Assembly (NCBI RefSeq): GCF_012952065.1 | Contig: NZ_JABCJJ010000002.1 | Location: 186,001 to 250,000, forward strand | Direction: 5' to 3' | From: Cellulomonas fimi | Lineage (GTDB): Bacteria > Actinomycetota > Actinomycetes > Actinomycetales > Cellulomonadaceae | DNA length: 64,000 bases | In this document: positions 53,084-61,545 of the stretch, one piece after another | Numbering within the stretch: position 1 is the first letter of the stretch | How the letters are laid out: each line of letters starts with the position of its first letter | Notes under the pieces: generated by a model | The model's input: only the letters and a program-made list of their open reading frames with translations | Told to the model about the DNA's origin: nothing | Databases searched by the model: none | Program-made: the position numbers and the translations under genes

Positions 53084-53653
53084 TCAGTCCACCGGAAGGA
53101 CCACGATCCCGTCGTCGTCGCTCACCAGCTCGGAGCCCGGGGTGAAGACGGCCCCACCGAAGCCGACCGGGACGTCGCGCTCGCCCGCTCCCGTCTTCGC
53201 GCTCCTGCGCGGGTTCGAGCCGAGCGCCTTGATGCCCAGGTCGAGCGTCCGGAGCACCGCGACGTCGCGCACCGCGCCGTGCACGACGACGCCCGCCCAC
53301 CCGTTCGCGACCGCGGACGCCGCGATCCGGTCGCCCAGGAGCGCGGTGCGCAGCGAGCCGCCGCCGTCCACCACGAGGACGCGGCCGTGACCCGGCTCCG
53401 CGAGCACGCTGCGGACCAGCGCGTTGTCCTCGTGGCAGCGGATCGTGACCACGGTGCCCCGGAAGTGCGCCCGGCCGCCGAGCTGGCGCAGCTGGAGGTC
53501 GCACGACTCGAGCTCCGGACCCCGCTCGTCGTGGAGGTCGGCGGTCGTGGGGCCGGCGGGCTCGGTCGGGACTGCGGGCTCGGTGGGGTGGGCGGGCTCG
53601 GTCGGGTGGGCGGGCTCGGTCGGGTGGGCGGGCTCGGTCGGGACGGTCGTCAT
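53084..53653 (-). CDS. rraA: RraA-family protein with N-terminal PTEPAH repeat
   Basis: A 189-residue member of the RraA (RNase E activity regulator / dimethylmenaquinone methyltransferase-named) family, whose relatives also include aldolases. Conserved are [24 protein letters not shown] and [19 protein letters not shown] and [11 protein letters not shown]. Normal members begin at the TADL motif. Here 35 extra residues made of [12 protein letters not shown] repeats come first, encoded by an 18-bp tandem repeat. The ATG at 53653 has GAGGAGCCC upstream, so the repeat is translated. It is divergent from moeZ. Confidence 0.85.
   Translation of the reverse strand: MTTVPTEPAHPTEPAHPTEPAHPTEPAVPTEPAGPTTADLHDERGPELESCDLQLRQLGGRAHFRGTVVTIRCHEDNALVRSVLAEPGHGRVLVVDGGGSLRTALLGDRIAASAVANGWAGVVVHGAVRDVAVLRTLDLGIKALGSNPRRSAKTGAGERDVPVGFGGAVFTPGSELVSDDDGIVVLPVD
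53556..53645. repeat. 18-bp tandem repeat at the rraA 5' end
   Basis: About five units close to GCGGGCTCGGTCGGGTGG encode the Pro-Thr-Glu repeat of RraA on the minus strand. Confidence 0.85.
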
Positions 53654-53704
53654 GGGTGGGCTCCTCGTGATCGACGGCGACGCGGGGCAGTATCCACCGA
53701 CGGC

Positions 53705-53716
53705 TACGCTCGACCC
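53705..53716 (+). promoter_or_regulatory. -10 box of a probable leaderless moeZ transcript
   Basis: TACGCT (53705-53710) lies 6 bases before the ATG at 53717, and no ribosome site is present. Confidence 0.45.
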
Positions 53717-55147
53717 ATGGCGTCACGTCCCGCAGCGGTGGGTGCCGCACCGCCGGTGGGCGGCACGGCTGCCGAGGGCCGCCCGGCCGGCGCGAGCCGC
53801 AGGGCCGAGGAGCGCGCTGCGGCTGCCGACGGTCGCAACGGCGCGGTCACTGCCGTCCGGGTCCCGCCGCTCGTCGAGCCCGGGCCGCCGCTGACCCGGG
53901 ACGAGGTCGAGCGGTACTCGCGCCACCTCCTCCTGCCCGCGCTCGGACGCGACGGGCAGCGCCGGCTGCGCGCCGCGAGGGTGTGCGTCATCGGCGCCGG
54001 GGGCCTCGGCGCGCCCGTGCTGCTCTACCTCGCCGCGGCCGGCGTCGGCAGGCTCGGGATCGTCGACTTCGACGACGTCGCCGTGAGCAACCTGCAGCGC
54101 CAGGTGGTGCACGGCCGGTCCGACGTGGGCCGCCCGAAGCTCGACAGCGCGCGCGACGCCGTCCTCGCCGTCGACCCCGACCTCGACGTCGTGCTGCACG
54201 ACGTCCGCCTGACCCGCGAGACGGTGGACGACGTGCTCCGCGGCTACGACCTCGTGGTCGACGGCACCGACAACTTCGCCACCCGGTACCTCGTGAACGA
54301 CTCCTGCGTACGGCTGGGTCTGGCGGAGGTGTGGGGTTCGGTGCTGCGGTTCGACGCGCAGGTGTCCGTGTTCTGGGGTCGACCCCCGGCCTCGAGCGGT
54401 GTCCCGCCCGTGCAGCTGCGCGACCTCTTCCCGAGCCCCCCGCCGGCCGGGAGCGTGCCGTCCTGCGGTGAGGCCGGGGTGCTCGGCGCGTTGTGCGGCC
54501 AGGTCGGCACGGTGATGGCGACCGAGGCGGTCAAGCTCATCACGGGCGCGGGGGAGCCGTTGCTCGGCCGGGTGCTGGTGCTGGACGGGCTCGCCGCGCG
54601 CTGGTCGGAGGTCCGGCTCCAGGGCGGCGGAAGGGCGGCCGACGACGCTGTGCTCGCCGAGGACGATGCGCTTGCCGAGGACGCTGTGCTTGCCGAGGAC
54701 GCTGTGCTTGCCGAGGACGCTGTGTTTGCCGAGGACGCTGTGCCAGCGGATGCTCGGCCCGCCGACGACGCGCTGCACGTGGACCAGGCCGTCCCCACGC
54801 TGAGCCCGCGCGAGCTCGCGGACGCGCTCGCGGGGGTCGGTGCGGGCGAGGTCGCCGGCGAGGGCCGGGACCCGGGTCTCGTCGTCGTCGACGTCCGCGA
54901 GCCCGAGGAGCGCGAGATCGTCGTGATCGCCGGCTCCCGCTCGGTGCCGCTCGCCCGCATCCTCACGGGCGAGGCGCTCCCAGAGCTCCCGCGTGACCGG
55001 CGGCTGGTCCTGTACTGCCGCAGCGGCGCGCGCTCGGAGCGCGCGGCGCGGGCCCTCGCGGCGGCGGGCTTCACGCAGGTCGCCCACCTCGCGGGCGGTG
55101 TCCTGGCCTGGGTCGACGCCGTCGAGCCCTCGGCCGCTCGCTACTGA
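53717..55147 (+). CDS. moeZ: MoeZ-type adenylyltransferase/sulfurtransferase
   Basis: A 476-residue E1-like enzyme that adenylates the C-terminal glycine of sulfur-carrier proteins and loads sulfur. ThiF/MoeB part: [19 protein letters not shown] near residue 60, nucleotide motif [21 protein letters not shown], and the cysteine of [11 protein letters not shown]. The CxxC zinc pair of MoeB is missing before LFPSPPP, as in actinobacterial MoeZ. A C-terminal rhodanese domain has the active-site cysteine in [14 protein letters not shown]. Between them is an expanded linker of LAEDAV repeats (18-bp DNA repeat at 54643-54742). It is followed by DUF6457 and a MoaD-like carrier, its likely substrate. 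Confidence 0.9.
   Translation: MASRPAAVGAAPPVGGTAAEGRPAGASRRAEERAAAADGRNGAVTAVRVPPLVEPGPPLTRDEVERYSRHLLLPALGRDGQRRLRAARVCVIGAGGLGAPVLLYLAAAGVGRLGIVDFDDVAVSNLQRQVVHGRSDVGRPKLDSARDAVLAVDPDLDVVLHDVRLTRETVDDVLRGYDLVVDGTDNFATRYLVNDSCVRLGLAEVWGSVLRFDAQVSVFWGRPPASSGVPPVQLRDLFPSPPPAGSVPSCGEAGVLGALCGQVGTVMATEAVKLITGAGEPLLGRVLVLDGLAARWSEVRLQGGGRAADDAVLAEDDALAEDAVLAEDAVLAEDAVFAEDAVPADARPADDALHVDQAVPTLSPRELADALAGVGAGEVAGEGRDPGLVVVDVREPEEREIVVIAGSRSVPLARILTGEALPELPRDRRLVLYCRSGARSERAARALAAAGFTQVAHLAGGVLAWVDAVEPSAARY
54643..54742. repeat. 18-bp tandem repeat in the moeZ linker
   Basis: About five copies of GCCGAGGACGCTGTGCTT-type units encode the acidic LAEDAV linker between the E1 and rhodanese domains. 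Confidence 0.9.
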
Positions 55148-55232
55148 TGTCGCGGGACGTGACGGGCCCGGGCACGCGGGTCCCGGCCCAGCCCGGCGGA
55201 CCGTGCGACGATGACCGGCCAAGGAGGTAGGG

Positions 55233-55697
55233 ATGGACGACGTGCTGGGACGAGCGCCCGGTGGCGCACCCGCGAACCGCCCCGCGAACCCACCCGTGAC
55301 CGCAGCCGCTGACGGAGCGGGGAGCGCCCGTCCGGCGAGCCGCGCGGGCACCGCGGGGCGGCTCGAGGAGTGGGTGGCTGCGGTGGTGGCGGAGCTCGAG
55401 ATCCCGCGCGACGTCGTCGACGTGGCCCTGGTCCTCGACCTCGCGCGCGACGCGGCGCACGGCGTCGACCGTCCCGCGGCACCGCTCACGACGTTCCTGG
55501 TCGGGTACGCCGCCGGGGCCAGTCGCGCGGGTCATGAGGACGCAGGTCACGGGGGCGCGGGTCAGGCGGGTGCGGATCAGCGGGGCGCGGGTCAGGCGGG
55601 TGCGGATCAGGCGGGTGCAGTCGCGTTGGACGACCTCGTCGAGCGCGTCGGCGCCCTTGCCCGCGACTGGGCCGACCGGCCACGGGAGGAGAGCTGA
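55233..55697 (+). CDS. DUF6457-domain protein of the molybdopterin group
   Basis: A 154-residue protein. After a low-complexity N-terminus, residues 45-95 (LEEWVAAVVAELEIPRDVV, LDLARDAAHGVDRPAAPLTTF) match DUF6457, a small helical domain usually found with molybdenum-cofactor genes; its function is not known. The ATG at 55233 has AAGGAGG upstream. A 30-bp direct repeat (55552-55610) inserts GAGQAGADQ units inside the domain's C-terminal helices. Its TGA overlaps the next ATG. Confidence 0.8.
   Translation: MDDVLGRAPGGAPANRPANPPVTAAADGAGSARPASRAGTAGRLEEWVAAVVAELEIPRDVVDVALVLDLARDAAHGVDRPAAPLTTFLVGYAAGASRAGHEDAGHGGAGQAGADQRGAGQAGADQAGAVALDDLVERVGALARDWADRPREES
55552..55610. repeat. 30-bp direct repeat in the DUF6457 gene
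   Basis: Two essentially perfect adjacent copies (55552-55581 and 55582-55610), in frame. Confidence 0.85.
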
Positions 55698-55936
55698 TGG
55701 CGACCGTCCGGTACTTCGCCGCCGCCGCCGAGGCCGCGGGCCGCGCGTCCGAGCCCCTCGACGCCCCCACGGTCGGGGCGCTGCGGGCCGCGATGGTCGG
55801 TGCGCACGGACCCGACCTCGAGCGTGTCCTGACGCGCTGCTCGCTCCTCGTCGACGGCCGCCGGGTCGACGACGAGACGCACCGCCTGGCCGACCACGAC
55901 GTCGTCGACGTCCTGCCGCCGTTCGCGGGGGGCTGA
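55697..55936 (+). CDS. MoaD/ThiS-family sulfur-carrier protein
   Basis: A 79-residue ubiquitin-like sulfur carrier ending in the obligatory Gly-Gly (PPFAGG), where MoeZ would form the adenylate and thiocarboxylate. It begins TVRYFAAAAEAAGR, as in MoaD. The ATG at 55697 overlaps the DUF6457 stop, so the two are coupled. Whether sulfur goes to molybdopterin or another product cannot be told; no moaE, moaA or moaC is in the window. Confidence 0.9.
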   Translation: MATVRYFAAAAEAAGRASEPLDAPTVGALRAAMVGAHGPDLERVLTRCSLLVDGRRVDDETHRLADHDVVDVLPPFAGG

Positions 55937-55942
55937 GCGAGC

Positions 55943-56587
55943 GTGCCGTGGCTCGAGGTCGTCGGCTGGGTCGGGTCCGCACTGGTCGTGCTGTCGCTGA
56001 CGCAGGTGCGGGTCTGGCGGTTCCGGGTGCTCAACCTGGTCGGCTCGGTCCTCGCCACCGGGTACAACGCGGTGCTCGGCATCTGGCCGTTCGTCGCGAT
56101 GAACGGCGTCATCGCGCTGATCAACGTCTACTGGCTCGTCCGGCTCCAGCGCGAGCGCCACGACGCCGCGGCGTACGAGGTCATCGAGGTCGACCCGACG
56201 GACACCTACCTCGCGCACGTGCTGCGCGTGCACACCGACGACATCCGCGCGTTCCAGCCCGACTTCGTGTGGGACCCGACGCTCCCGCAGCGGTGGGCCT
56301 TCCTCGTCGTCCGTGGCGACGAGACCGTGGGCGTCGTGCTCGGGCACGACGCCGGCGCGGGCGTCGGGCAGGTCGAGCTGGACTACGTGTCGCCGCGGTT
56401 CCGGGACTTCACCCCGGGCGAGTTCGTGTACCGCCGGAGCGGGGTCTTCGCCGAGCGCGGCTTCCGGCGCCTCGTGGCGCCGCCCGGCATCCGCGACCCC
56501 CAGGGCTACCTGCCGCGCGTCGGCTTCCGGCCCGACGGCGACGGCTGGGTCCGGGACGTCAGTCCGCTCGGAGCCCAGTCGCGCTGA
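55943..56587 (+). CDS. YgjV-like membrane domain joined to a C-terminal soluble domain
   Basis: A 214-residue protein starting with GTG at 55943, 6 bases after the sulfur carrier. Residues 1-70 contain three short helices in the pattern of the YgjV inner-membrane family (GWVGSALVVLSLTQ, RVLNLVGSVLATGYNAVLGIWPFVAMNGVIALINVYWL). Residues 80-210 look like an acyltransferase-like alpha/beta domain (VGVVLGHD, FAERGFRRLVAP). The role is unknown; transcription with moeZ and moaD is likely. Its end overlaps the convergent EAL gene by 29 bp. Confidence 0.75.
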   Translation: MPWLEVVGWVGSALVVLSLTQVRVWRFRVLNLVGSVLATGYNAVLGIWPFVAMNGVIALINVYWLVRLQRERHDAAAYEVIEVDPTDTYLAHVLRVHTDDIRAFQPDFVWDPTLPQRWAFLVVRGDETVGVVLGHDAGAGVGQVELDYVSPRFRDFTPGEFVYRRSGVFAERGFRRLVAPPGIRDPQGYLPRVGFRPDGDGWVRDVSPLGAQSR

Positions 56588-57614
56588 CGGAACCTGGGGA
56601 CGCCGCCCGGGCGGGCTCCGGCGTCGGGCCCAGGTCCGACGGCCGGCCGAAGTGCCAGCCCTGCGCGAGCCCGACGCCGAGCTGGTGCAGCGACTGCGCC
56701 TCGCCCTCGGTCTCGACGCCCTCGGCGAGGAGCGAGACGCCGATCGCCGCGGTGAAGGCCACCATCGCCGCGACGAAGCTGCTCTGCGCGTTGTCGACCG
56801 AGATGCCGGTGATGAGCGAACGGTCGATCTTGACGAGGTCGGGGGAGAGCCGCACGACGTGGCCCATCGACCCGTACCCGACGCCCAGGTCGTCGATCGC
56901 GAGGCGGACCCCGCGTGCGCGCAGCGCCGGGAGCGCCGCGACGACGTCGTCGTACACCGCGACCATGGAGTGCTCGGTCAGCTCGACGACCACGCGGTCG
57001 CCGACGCCGGGGTCGATGAGCTCGAGCAGCGCGGGGTCGAGCAGCGTGGTGGCCGAGAGGTTGACCGAGACGTACTGGTCGGCGGGGACGCGTGGCAGGC
57101 CGGTCGCCAGCGCCAGCTCGATCGCGCGCAGCTCGAGGCGGGTGCCGAGCCCGACCTCCTCGGCGGCCGGGAACCAGTGGTCGGGGCCGTGCTCGGGGAA
57201 CCGTGCCAGCGCCTCGTAGCCCTGCACCCGGCCGGTGCCGACCTCGGTGATCGGCTGGAACACCATGTGCATGGCGCCCGGCTCCATCACCGCGAGCACC
57301 TCACGGTGCAACGTCTCACGGCGCTGCTGCTCCTGCTGCTCCGCGGACACGCGGAGCAGCAGCTCCCGGAACGTCCGACCCTGGTCCAGCGAGGCGGCCC
57401 GGTACGCGATCCCTGCGACCAGCAGCAGGAGGCAGGCGAGCAGGATGCCTGTCGCGCGCCACCGCTCGTCCGCGTCCGCCTGCGCCAGGTGCGCCAGGTG
57501 CGCCAGGTCGTCGGCCGAGGCGGCCGCCAGGATCGCCACGCCCAGGCCGCCGGTGACCACGACGAACGAGCCCAGCCTTCGGTCGCCCGTCACCCCGTGC
57601 CTCCCCGTGATCAT
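56559..57614 (-). CDS. EAL-domain cyclic-di-GMP phosphodiesterase with two N-terminal helices
   Basis: A 351-residue membrane protein. Two helices at about residues 17-35 and 55-75 and a short coiled coil precede the EAL domain (about 100-340). Metal and catalytic residues are intact: EAL in GYEALARF, Asn in VSVNLSA, Glu in VVELTEHS, Asp pair in IDDLGVGYGS, Lys/Asp in LVKIDRSLI and Glu in AEGVETEGEA, so c-di-GMP hydrolysis is expected. The ATG at 57614 is used; the ribosome site is weak and the frame is open to 57860. Confidence 0.85.
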   Translation of the reverse strand: MITGRHGVTGDRRLGSFVVVTGGLGVAILAAASADDLAHLAHLAQADADERWRATGILLACLLLLVAGIAYRAASLDQGRTFRELLLRVSAEQQEQQRRETLHREVLAVMEPGAMHMVFQPITEVGTGRVQGYEALARFPEHGPDHWFPAAEEVGLGTRLELRAIELALATGLPRVPADQYVSVNLSATTLLDPALLELIDPGVGDRVVVELTEHSMVAVYDDVVAALPALRARGVRLAIDDLGVGYGSMGHVVRLSPDLVKIDRSLITGISVDNAQSSFVAAMVAFTAAIGVSLLAEGVETEGEAQSLHQLGVGLAQGWHFGRPSDLGPTPEPARAASPGSVSATGLRAD

Positions 57615-57781
57615 GTCGTCCGAGCAGTCATCGGCGCGGTTGACGGGGGGATGAGGGATCGAGTCAAGGATGTGCGAACCCGGCCGGGCCCTGGCACGGC
57701 TGCGCGGGACCGTCGTCGGGTGAAGTGGGGGCGTGCGTGCCCGCCCTGTGCCGCCCGTGTCGCCGGGCGCGTGCCAGGAAC

Positions 57782-57810
57782 TTGACACCATGTGACCGCA
57801 GCCACATGAT
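57782..57810 (+). promoter_or_regulatory. Promoter of the second branched-chain-type ABC operon with CRP/GlxR-like dyad
   Basis: TTGACA (57782-57787) and CATGAT (57805-57810) have a 17-bp spacer. Between and across them lies the dyad CATGTG-N8-CACATG (57789-57808), which also reads TGTGA-N6-CCACA, close to the CRP/GlxR consensus. Binding there would block the promoter. No other feature is seen in 57615-57874. Confidence 0.6.
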
Positions 57811-57874
57811 TCCTGCAACCCGAATCGGCTTTCATGTTCGAGGGTCGACGGGTCTCTCACGGGAAGGCGGTCCC

Positions 57875-59089
57875 ATGCAGGTCACAAAGAAGCGCCTCAT
57901 GGTCGCGATGCTGGCAGCTGCTGGAGTCCTCATGGCCGGCTGTGCGCCCTCGACCAACACCAGCCCCGGCGACGCACCGAGCGGTGCCGCGTCCGAGACG
58001 GCGACCAAGGACCCGGTCGACGTCGGCATCGTCTACTCCAAGACGGGTCCGCTCGCGGCCTACGGCAAGGCGTACCTCGAGGGCTTCGAGGCCGGCCTGG
58101 ACTACGCGACGGACGGTACCGGCACGATCGACGGCCGCGAGATCAAGGTCTCGTACGCGGACGACACGGGCGACGCCGACAAGGCCGTCTCGCTCGCCAA
58201 GGACTTCATCGGCCAGGGCTACCCGATCATCGCGGGCTCGACGGCGTCGGGCATCGCGCTCAAGCTCGCCGAGCAGGCCGAGCAGAACAAGATCCTCTTC
58301 ATCTCCGGCCCGGCCGCGACCGACGCGATCCAGGGTGTCAACAAGTACACGTTCCGCTCGGGCCGCCAGAGCCTGCAGGACGTGGCGACCGCCGGCACGT
58401 TCATCGACCCCGCCGGCAAGAAGGTCCTCGTCTTCGCGCAGGACAACGCGTTCGGCCAGGGCAACCTCGCGGCCGTCGACGCCGTCCTGGGCGCCAAGGG
58501 CGCCGAGGTCACCTCGATCCTCGTCCCGGAGGACGCGACCGAGTTCACGCCGTTCGCGCGCCAGGCCGTCGACGCCGCTCCGGACCTGATCTTCGCCGCC
58601 TGGGCCGGCGCCACCTCCGGCGCCATGTGGCAGGCGCTCGACCAGCAGGGTGTCTTCGACGCCGCGCCGGTCGTGACCGGCCTGGGTGACCGCTCGACCT
58701 ACGGCGCGTACGGCCCGGCCGGTTCCAAGATCAGCTTCCTCTCCTACTACTTCCCCGAGGCGGCCGACAACGACGTCAACACGGCGATGGTGGAGGCCAT
58801 CGAGGCGGCCGGCTCGCAGGCCGACCTGTTCTCCCCGGACGGCTTCGTGGCCGCCCAGATGATCGTGCGGGCGATCGAGAAGGGCGGCGGCGAGGTCGAG
58901 GCCATGATCACGGCGCTCGAGGGCTGGACGTTCCAGGGCCCGAAGGGCGAGACCACGGTCCGCGCGAGCGACCACGCGATGCTCCAGCCGATGTACCAGG
59001 CGCGCCTCAGCGAGTCCGGTGGCACCTGGACCCCGTCGCTCATCGCCGAGGTCGCGCCCGAGGACGTCGCTCCGCCCGAGAAGGCGTGA
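57875..59089 (+). CDS. Branched-chain-type ABC importer substrate-binding lipoprotein, operon 2
   Basis: A 404-residue type 1 binding lipoprotein. Signal peptide KKRLMVAMLAAAGVLMAGC with lipobox MAGC, a Ser/Thr linker, then VGIVYSKTGPLAAYGKAYLEGFEAGLDY as in Peripla_BP_6 proteins. The ATG at 57875 follows GGGAAGGCGG. It is first in an operon with livG, livF, livH, livM and an acyl-CoA ligase, so a carboxylic acid ligand is more likely than an amino acid (inference). Confidence 0.9.
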   Translation: MQVTKKRLMVAMLAAAGVLMAGCAPSTNTSPGDAPSGAASETATKDPVDVGIVYSKTGPLAAYGKAYLEGFEAGLDYATDGTGTIDGREIKVSYADDTGDADKAVSLAKDFIGQGYPIIAGSTASGIALKLAEQAEQNKILFISGPAATDAIQGVNKYTFRSGRQSLQDVATAGTFIDPAGKKVLVFAQDNAFGQGNLAAVDAVLGAKGAEVTSILVPEDATEFTPFARQAVDAAPDLIFAAWAGATSGAMWQALDQQGVFDAAPVVTGLGDRSTYGAYGPAGSKISFLSYYFPEAADNDVNTAMVEAIEAAGSQADLFSPDGFVAAQMIVRAIEKGGGEVEAMITALEGWTFQGPKGETTVRASDHAMLQPMYQARLSESGGTWTPSLIAEVAPEDVAPPEKA

Positions 59090-59138
59090 CGGCGCCGCAC
59101 CAGCGCAGGTCTCACCTCTCTCACCTCGGAAGGTAGTC

Positions 59139-59903
59139 ATGTCCGTCACCAGCTCCCCCGCGCTCGCCGTCGAGGGTCTCAGCCTCCAGATCGGTGGCGC
59201 TCGCATCCTGACGGATGTGACGCTGCAGGTCGGGAAGGCAGAGATGCTCGGGGTGATCGGCCCCAACGGAGCCGGCAAGACGACCCTGTTCAACCTCGTC
59301 TCAGGCGTGCTGCGTCCCACTGGCGGCACGGTCTGGTTCGAGGGCAGGGACGTCACCGGCGAGCCGATCCACAAGCGAGCGCGGGGTGGGCTGGGGCGGA
59401 CGTTCCAGACCTCGAGCCTCTTCCCGCGGCTCTCGGCGCTCGAGAACGTCCGGCTCGCAGCGCAGATCCGCTTCGGCGGCGCGCTGTCGGTCCTGAGGTA
59501 CCCGACGTCGAGCGACGAGGCCACCCGCGACGCGCGCGAACGACTTGCCGAGGTGGGCCTGTCCCACAAGGCGGGCGACGCCGCGGGTGACCTCTCGCAC
59601 GGCGACAAGCGCAAGCTCGAGATCGCGGTCCTCCTCGCGACGGAACCCAGCGTCATCCTGCTCGACGAGCCGATGGCCGGTGTGGCGTCGGGCGACGTGC
59701 CCGGGCTGAGCCAGGTCATCCGGCGGGTGCACCGTGAGCACGGGTGCACCGTGCTCATGGTCGAGCACCACATGGAGGTGGTGCTCGGGCTGGTCGACCG
59801 GGTCGCCGTCATGCATCACGGCCAGCTGCTCGCGTGCGACACCCCGGACGTCGTCATGGCGGACCGGACCGTGCAGAGCGCCTATCTCGGGGAGGCGGTG
59901 TGA
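59139..59903 (+). CDS. livG: Branched-chain-type ABC importer ATPase (LivG-like), operon 2
   Basis: A 254-residue ATPase with Walker A GPNGAGKTT near residue 43, LivG-type signature LSHGDKRKLEIAVLLA near 150 and Walker B VILLDEPMAGVA. The ATG at 59139 follows GGAAGG. Its stop overlaps the GTG of livF by 4 bp. Confidence 0.95.
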   Translation: MSVTSSPALAVEGLSLQIGGARILTDVTLQVGKAEMLGVIGPNGAGKTTLFNLVSGVLRPTGGTVWFEGRDVTGEPIHKRARGGLGRTFQTSSLFPRLSALENVRLAAQIRFGGALSVLRYPTSSDEATRDARERLAEVGLSHKAGDAAGDLSHGDKRKLEIAVLLATEPSVILLDEPMAGVASGDVPGLSQVIRRVHREHGCTVLMVEHHMEVVLGLVDRVAVMHHGQLLACDTPDVVMADRTVQSAYLGEAV

Positions 59904-60673
59904 GCGCCTTGCACGCTCCCATCCTGACTGTCAGCACGCTCAGCGCCCGGATCGCCGGTCAGCAGGTCGTCGAGGACATCAGCTTCCAGGTCCCGTCGCT
60001 CGGCGTGACGGCCCTCCTGGGCCGCAACGGCGTCGGCAAGACCAGCACGATCAAGGCGATCCTGGGCCTGATCGAGCGCTCCGGCGAGGTCACGCTCGCC
60101 GGCGAGCGGATCGACGGCGAGCCCACCCACAAGATCGTCACCCGCGGGGTCGGCTACGTGCCCGAGGACCGCGAGGTCTTCGCCTCGCTGACGGTCGCGG
60201 AGAACCTGCGGCTCGCGGAGCGTGACGACAACCCGCGCCGCGAGCTCGTCGAGAAGCTCTTCCCCGACCTGGTCGCGCGTTCGGCCCAGCTCGCGGGCAC
60301 GCTCTCCGGCGGCCAGCAGCAGATGGTGTCCCTCGCCCGCGCCCTGCTCAACGACAACGAGCTGCTCCTCGTCGACGAGCCCACCAAGGGGCTCGCGCCG
60401 AAGATCGTGGCCGAGGTGGCGGAGACCCTCGAGGAGGCCGCCCGCACCGTGCCGATCCTGCTGGTCGAGCAGAACCTCCAGGTCGTCCGGCGCCTCGCCG
60501 CCGGAGCCGTCGTGCTGGCCGGCGGCCGCGTCGTCCACACCGGGTCCGCGCAGGCGCTCCTCGCCGACGAGGAGCTCACCAAGCGCCTGCTCGGCGTGCA
60601 CGGCGGCGACGACTCGAACCAGCCCGCGCCCGCGCCCCACGCGTCGGCCCTGAACCCCGAGGTACGCCAGTGA
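59900..60673 (+). CDS. livF: Branched-chain-type ABC importer ATPase (LivF-like), operon 2
   Basis: A 257-residue ATPase with Walker A GRNGVGKTS near residue 42, signature LSGGQQQMVSLARALL near 140 and Walker B LLLVDEPTKGLAP. The GTG at 59900 follows GGAGGCG and overlaps livG; its own end overlaps livH. The last 25 residues are a hydrophilic extension absent from the first operon's LivF. Confidence 0.95.
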   Translation: MSALHAPILTVSTLSARIAGQQVVEDISFQVPSLGVTALLGRNGVGKTSTIKAILGLIERSGEVTLAGERIDGEPTHKIVTRGVGYVPEDREVFASLTVAENLRLAERDDNPRRELVEKLFPDLVARSAQLAGTLSGGQQQMVSLARALLNDNELLLVDEPTKGLAPKIVAEVAETLEEAARTVPILLVEQNLQVVRRLAAGAVVLAGGRVVHTGSAQALLADEELTKRLLGVHGGDDSNQPAPAPHASALNPEVRQ

Positions 60674-61545
60674 GCACCGTCGTCCTGCTCGCCATCACCG
60701 GACTCGGTCTGGGCGCGCTCTACTTCCTCGTGGCCTCCGGGCTCTCGCTCATCTACGGCCTGATGGGCGTCCTGAACTTCGCCCACGGGTCGTTCCTGAC
60801 ACTCGGTGCGTTCGCCGGGTGGGAGATCGCCCGCCGCACGGGCGCCGACAGCTGGGTCACGTTCCTGCTGTCGCTGGTGCTGGGCGCCGCGGTCGGTGCC
60901 GTGATGGCGGCGCTCACCGAGTTCCTGCTGGTCCGCCGCCTCTACGAGCGGCACATCGAGCAGGTGCTCGTGACCGTCGGCCTCGGCCTCGCGACCGTCG
61001 CACTGTTCGAGGGCATCTGGGGCACCGACCCGGTGTTCATCACCGGTCCGGCCTGGCTCGAGCAGACCACGTCGATCGCCGGCGCCCGCATCCCCAACGA
61101 CCGGTTCATGGTGATCTTCGTGGCGGTGCTCGTGCTGCTCGCGATCGTCGCGTTCCTCAAGTTCACCCGCTTCGGCCTGATCATCCGGGCGGGCGTCGAG
61201 AACCGCTCCATGGTGACGGCCCTCGGCATCGACGTCCGCAAGGCGTTCACGCTCGTCTTCGCGGTCGGAGGCGCGGCGGCCGGTCTGGGGGGCGTCCTCG
61301 CGTCGCACTTCTTCGGGTACGTCTCGCCGCTCCTCGGTGGTTCGCTGCTCATCTTCGCCTTCATCGTCACCGTGATCGGTGGTCTCGGGTCGCTGACCGG
61401 TGCCGCGATCGCCTCGGTGGCCGTCGCGCTCCTGCAGCAGTTCGCGAACTTCTACGCCGGGGGCACCGGGGACCTGGCCGTCGTGCTGGCCCTCGCCGTC
61501 GTCCTCCTCACCCGCCCGTCGGGTCTCCTCGGGAAGAAGGCATGA
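60670..61545 (+). CDS. livH: Branched-chain-type ABC importer permease (LivH-like), operon 2
   Basis: A 291-residue permease. Helix-rich with the family phrases LVASGLSLIYGLMGVLNFAHGSF and the ATPase-contact loop AGVENRSMVTALGIDVRKA. The GTG start overlaps livF and the stop overlaps livM (ATGATG at 61542). It is only distantly related to the LivH of operon 1. Confidence 0.95.
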   Translation: MSTVVLLAITGLGLGALYFLVASGLSLIYGLMGVLNFAHGSFLTLGAFAGWEIARRTGADSWVTFLLSLVLGAAVGAVMAALTEFLLVRRLYERHIEQVLVTVGLGLATVALFEGIWGTDPVFITGPAWLEQTTSIAGARIPNDRFMVIFVAVLVLLAIVAFLKFTRFGLIIRAGVENRSMVTALGIDVRKAFTLVFAVGGAAAGLGGVLASHFFGYVSPLLGGSLLIFAFIVTVIGGLGSLTGAAIASVAVALLQQFANFYAGGTGDLAVVLALAVVLLTRPSGLLGKKA

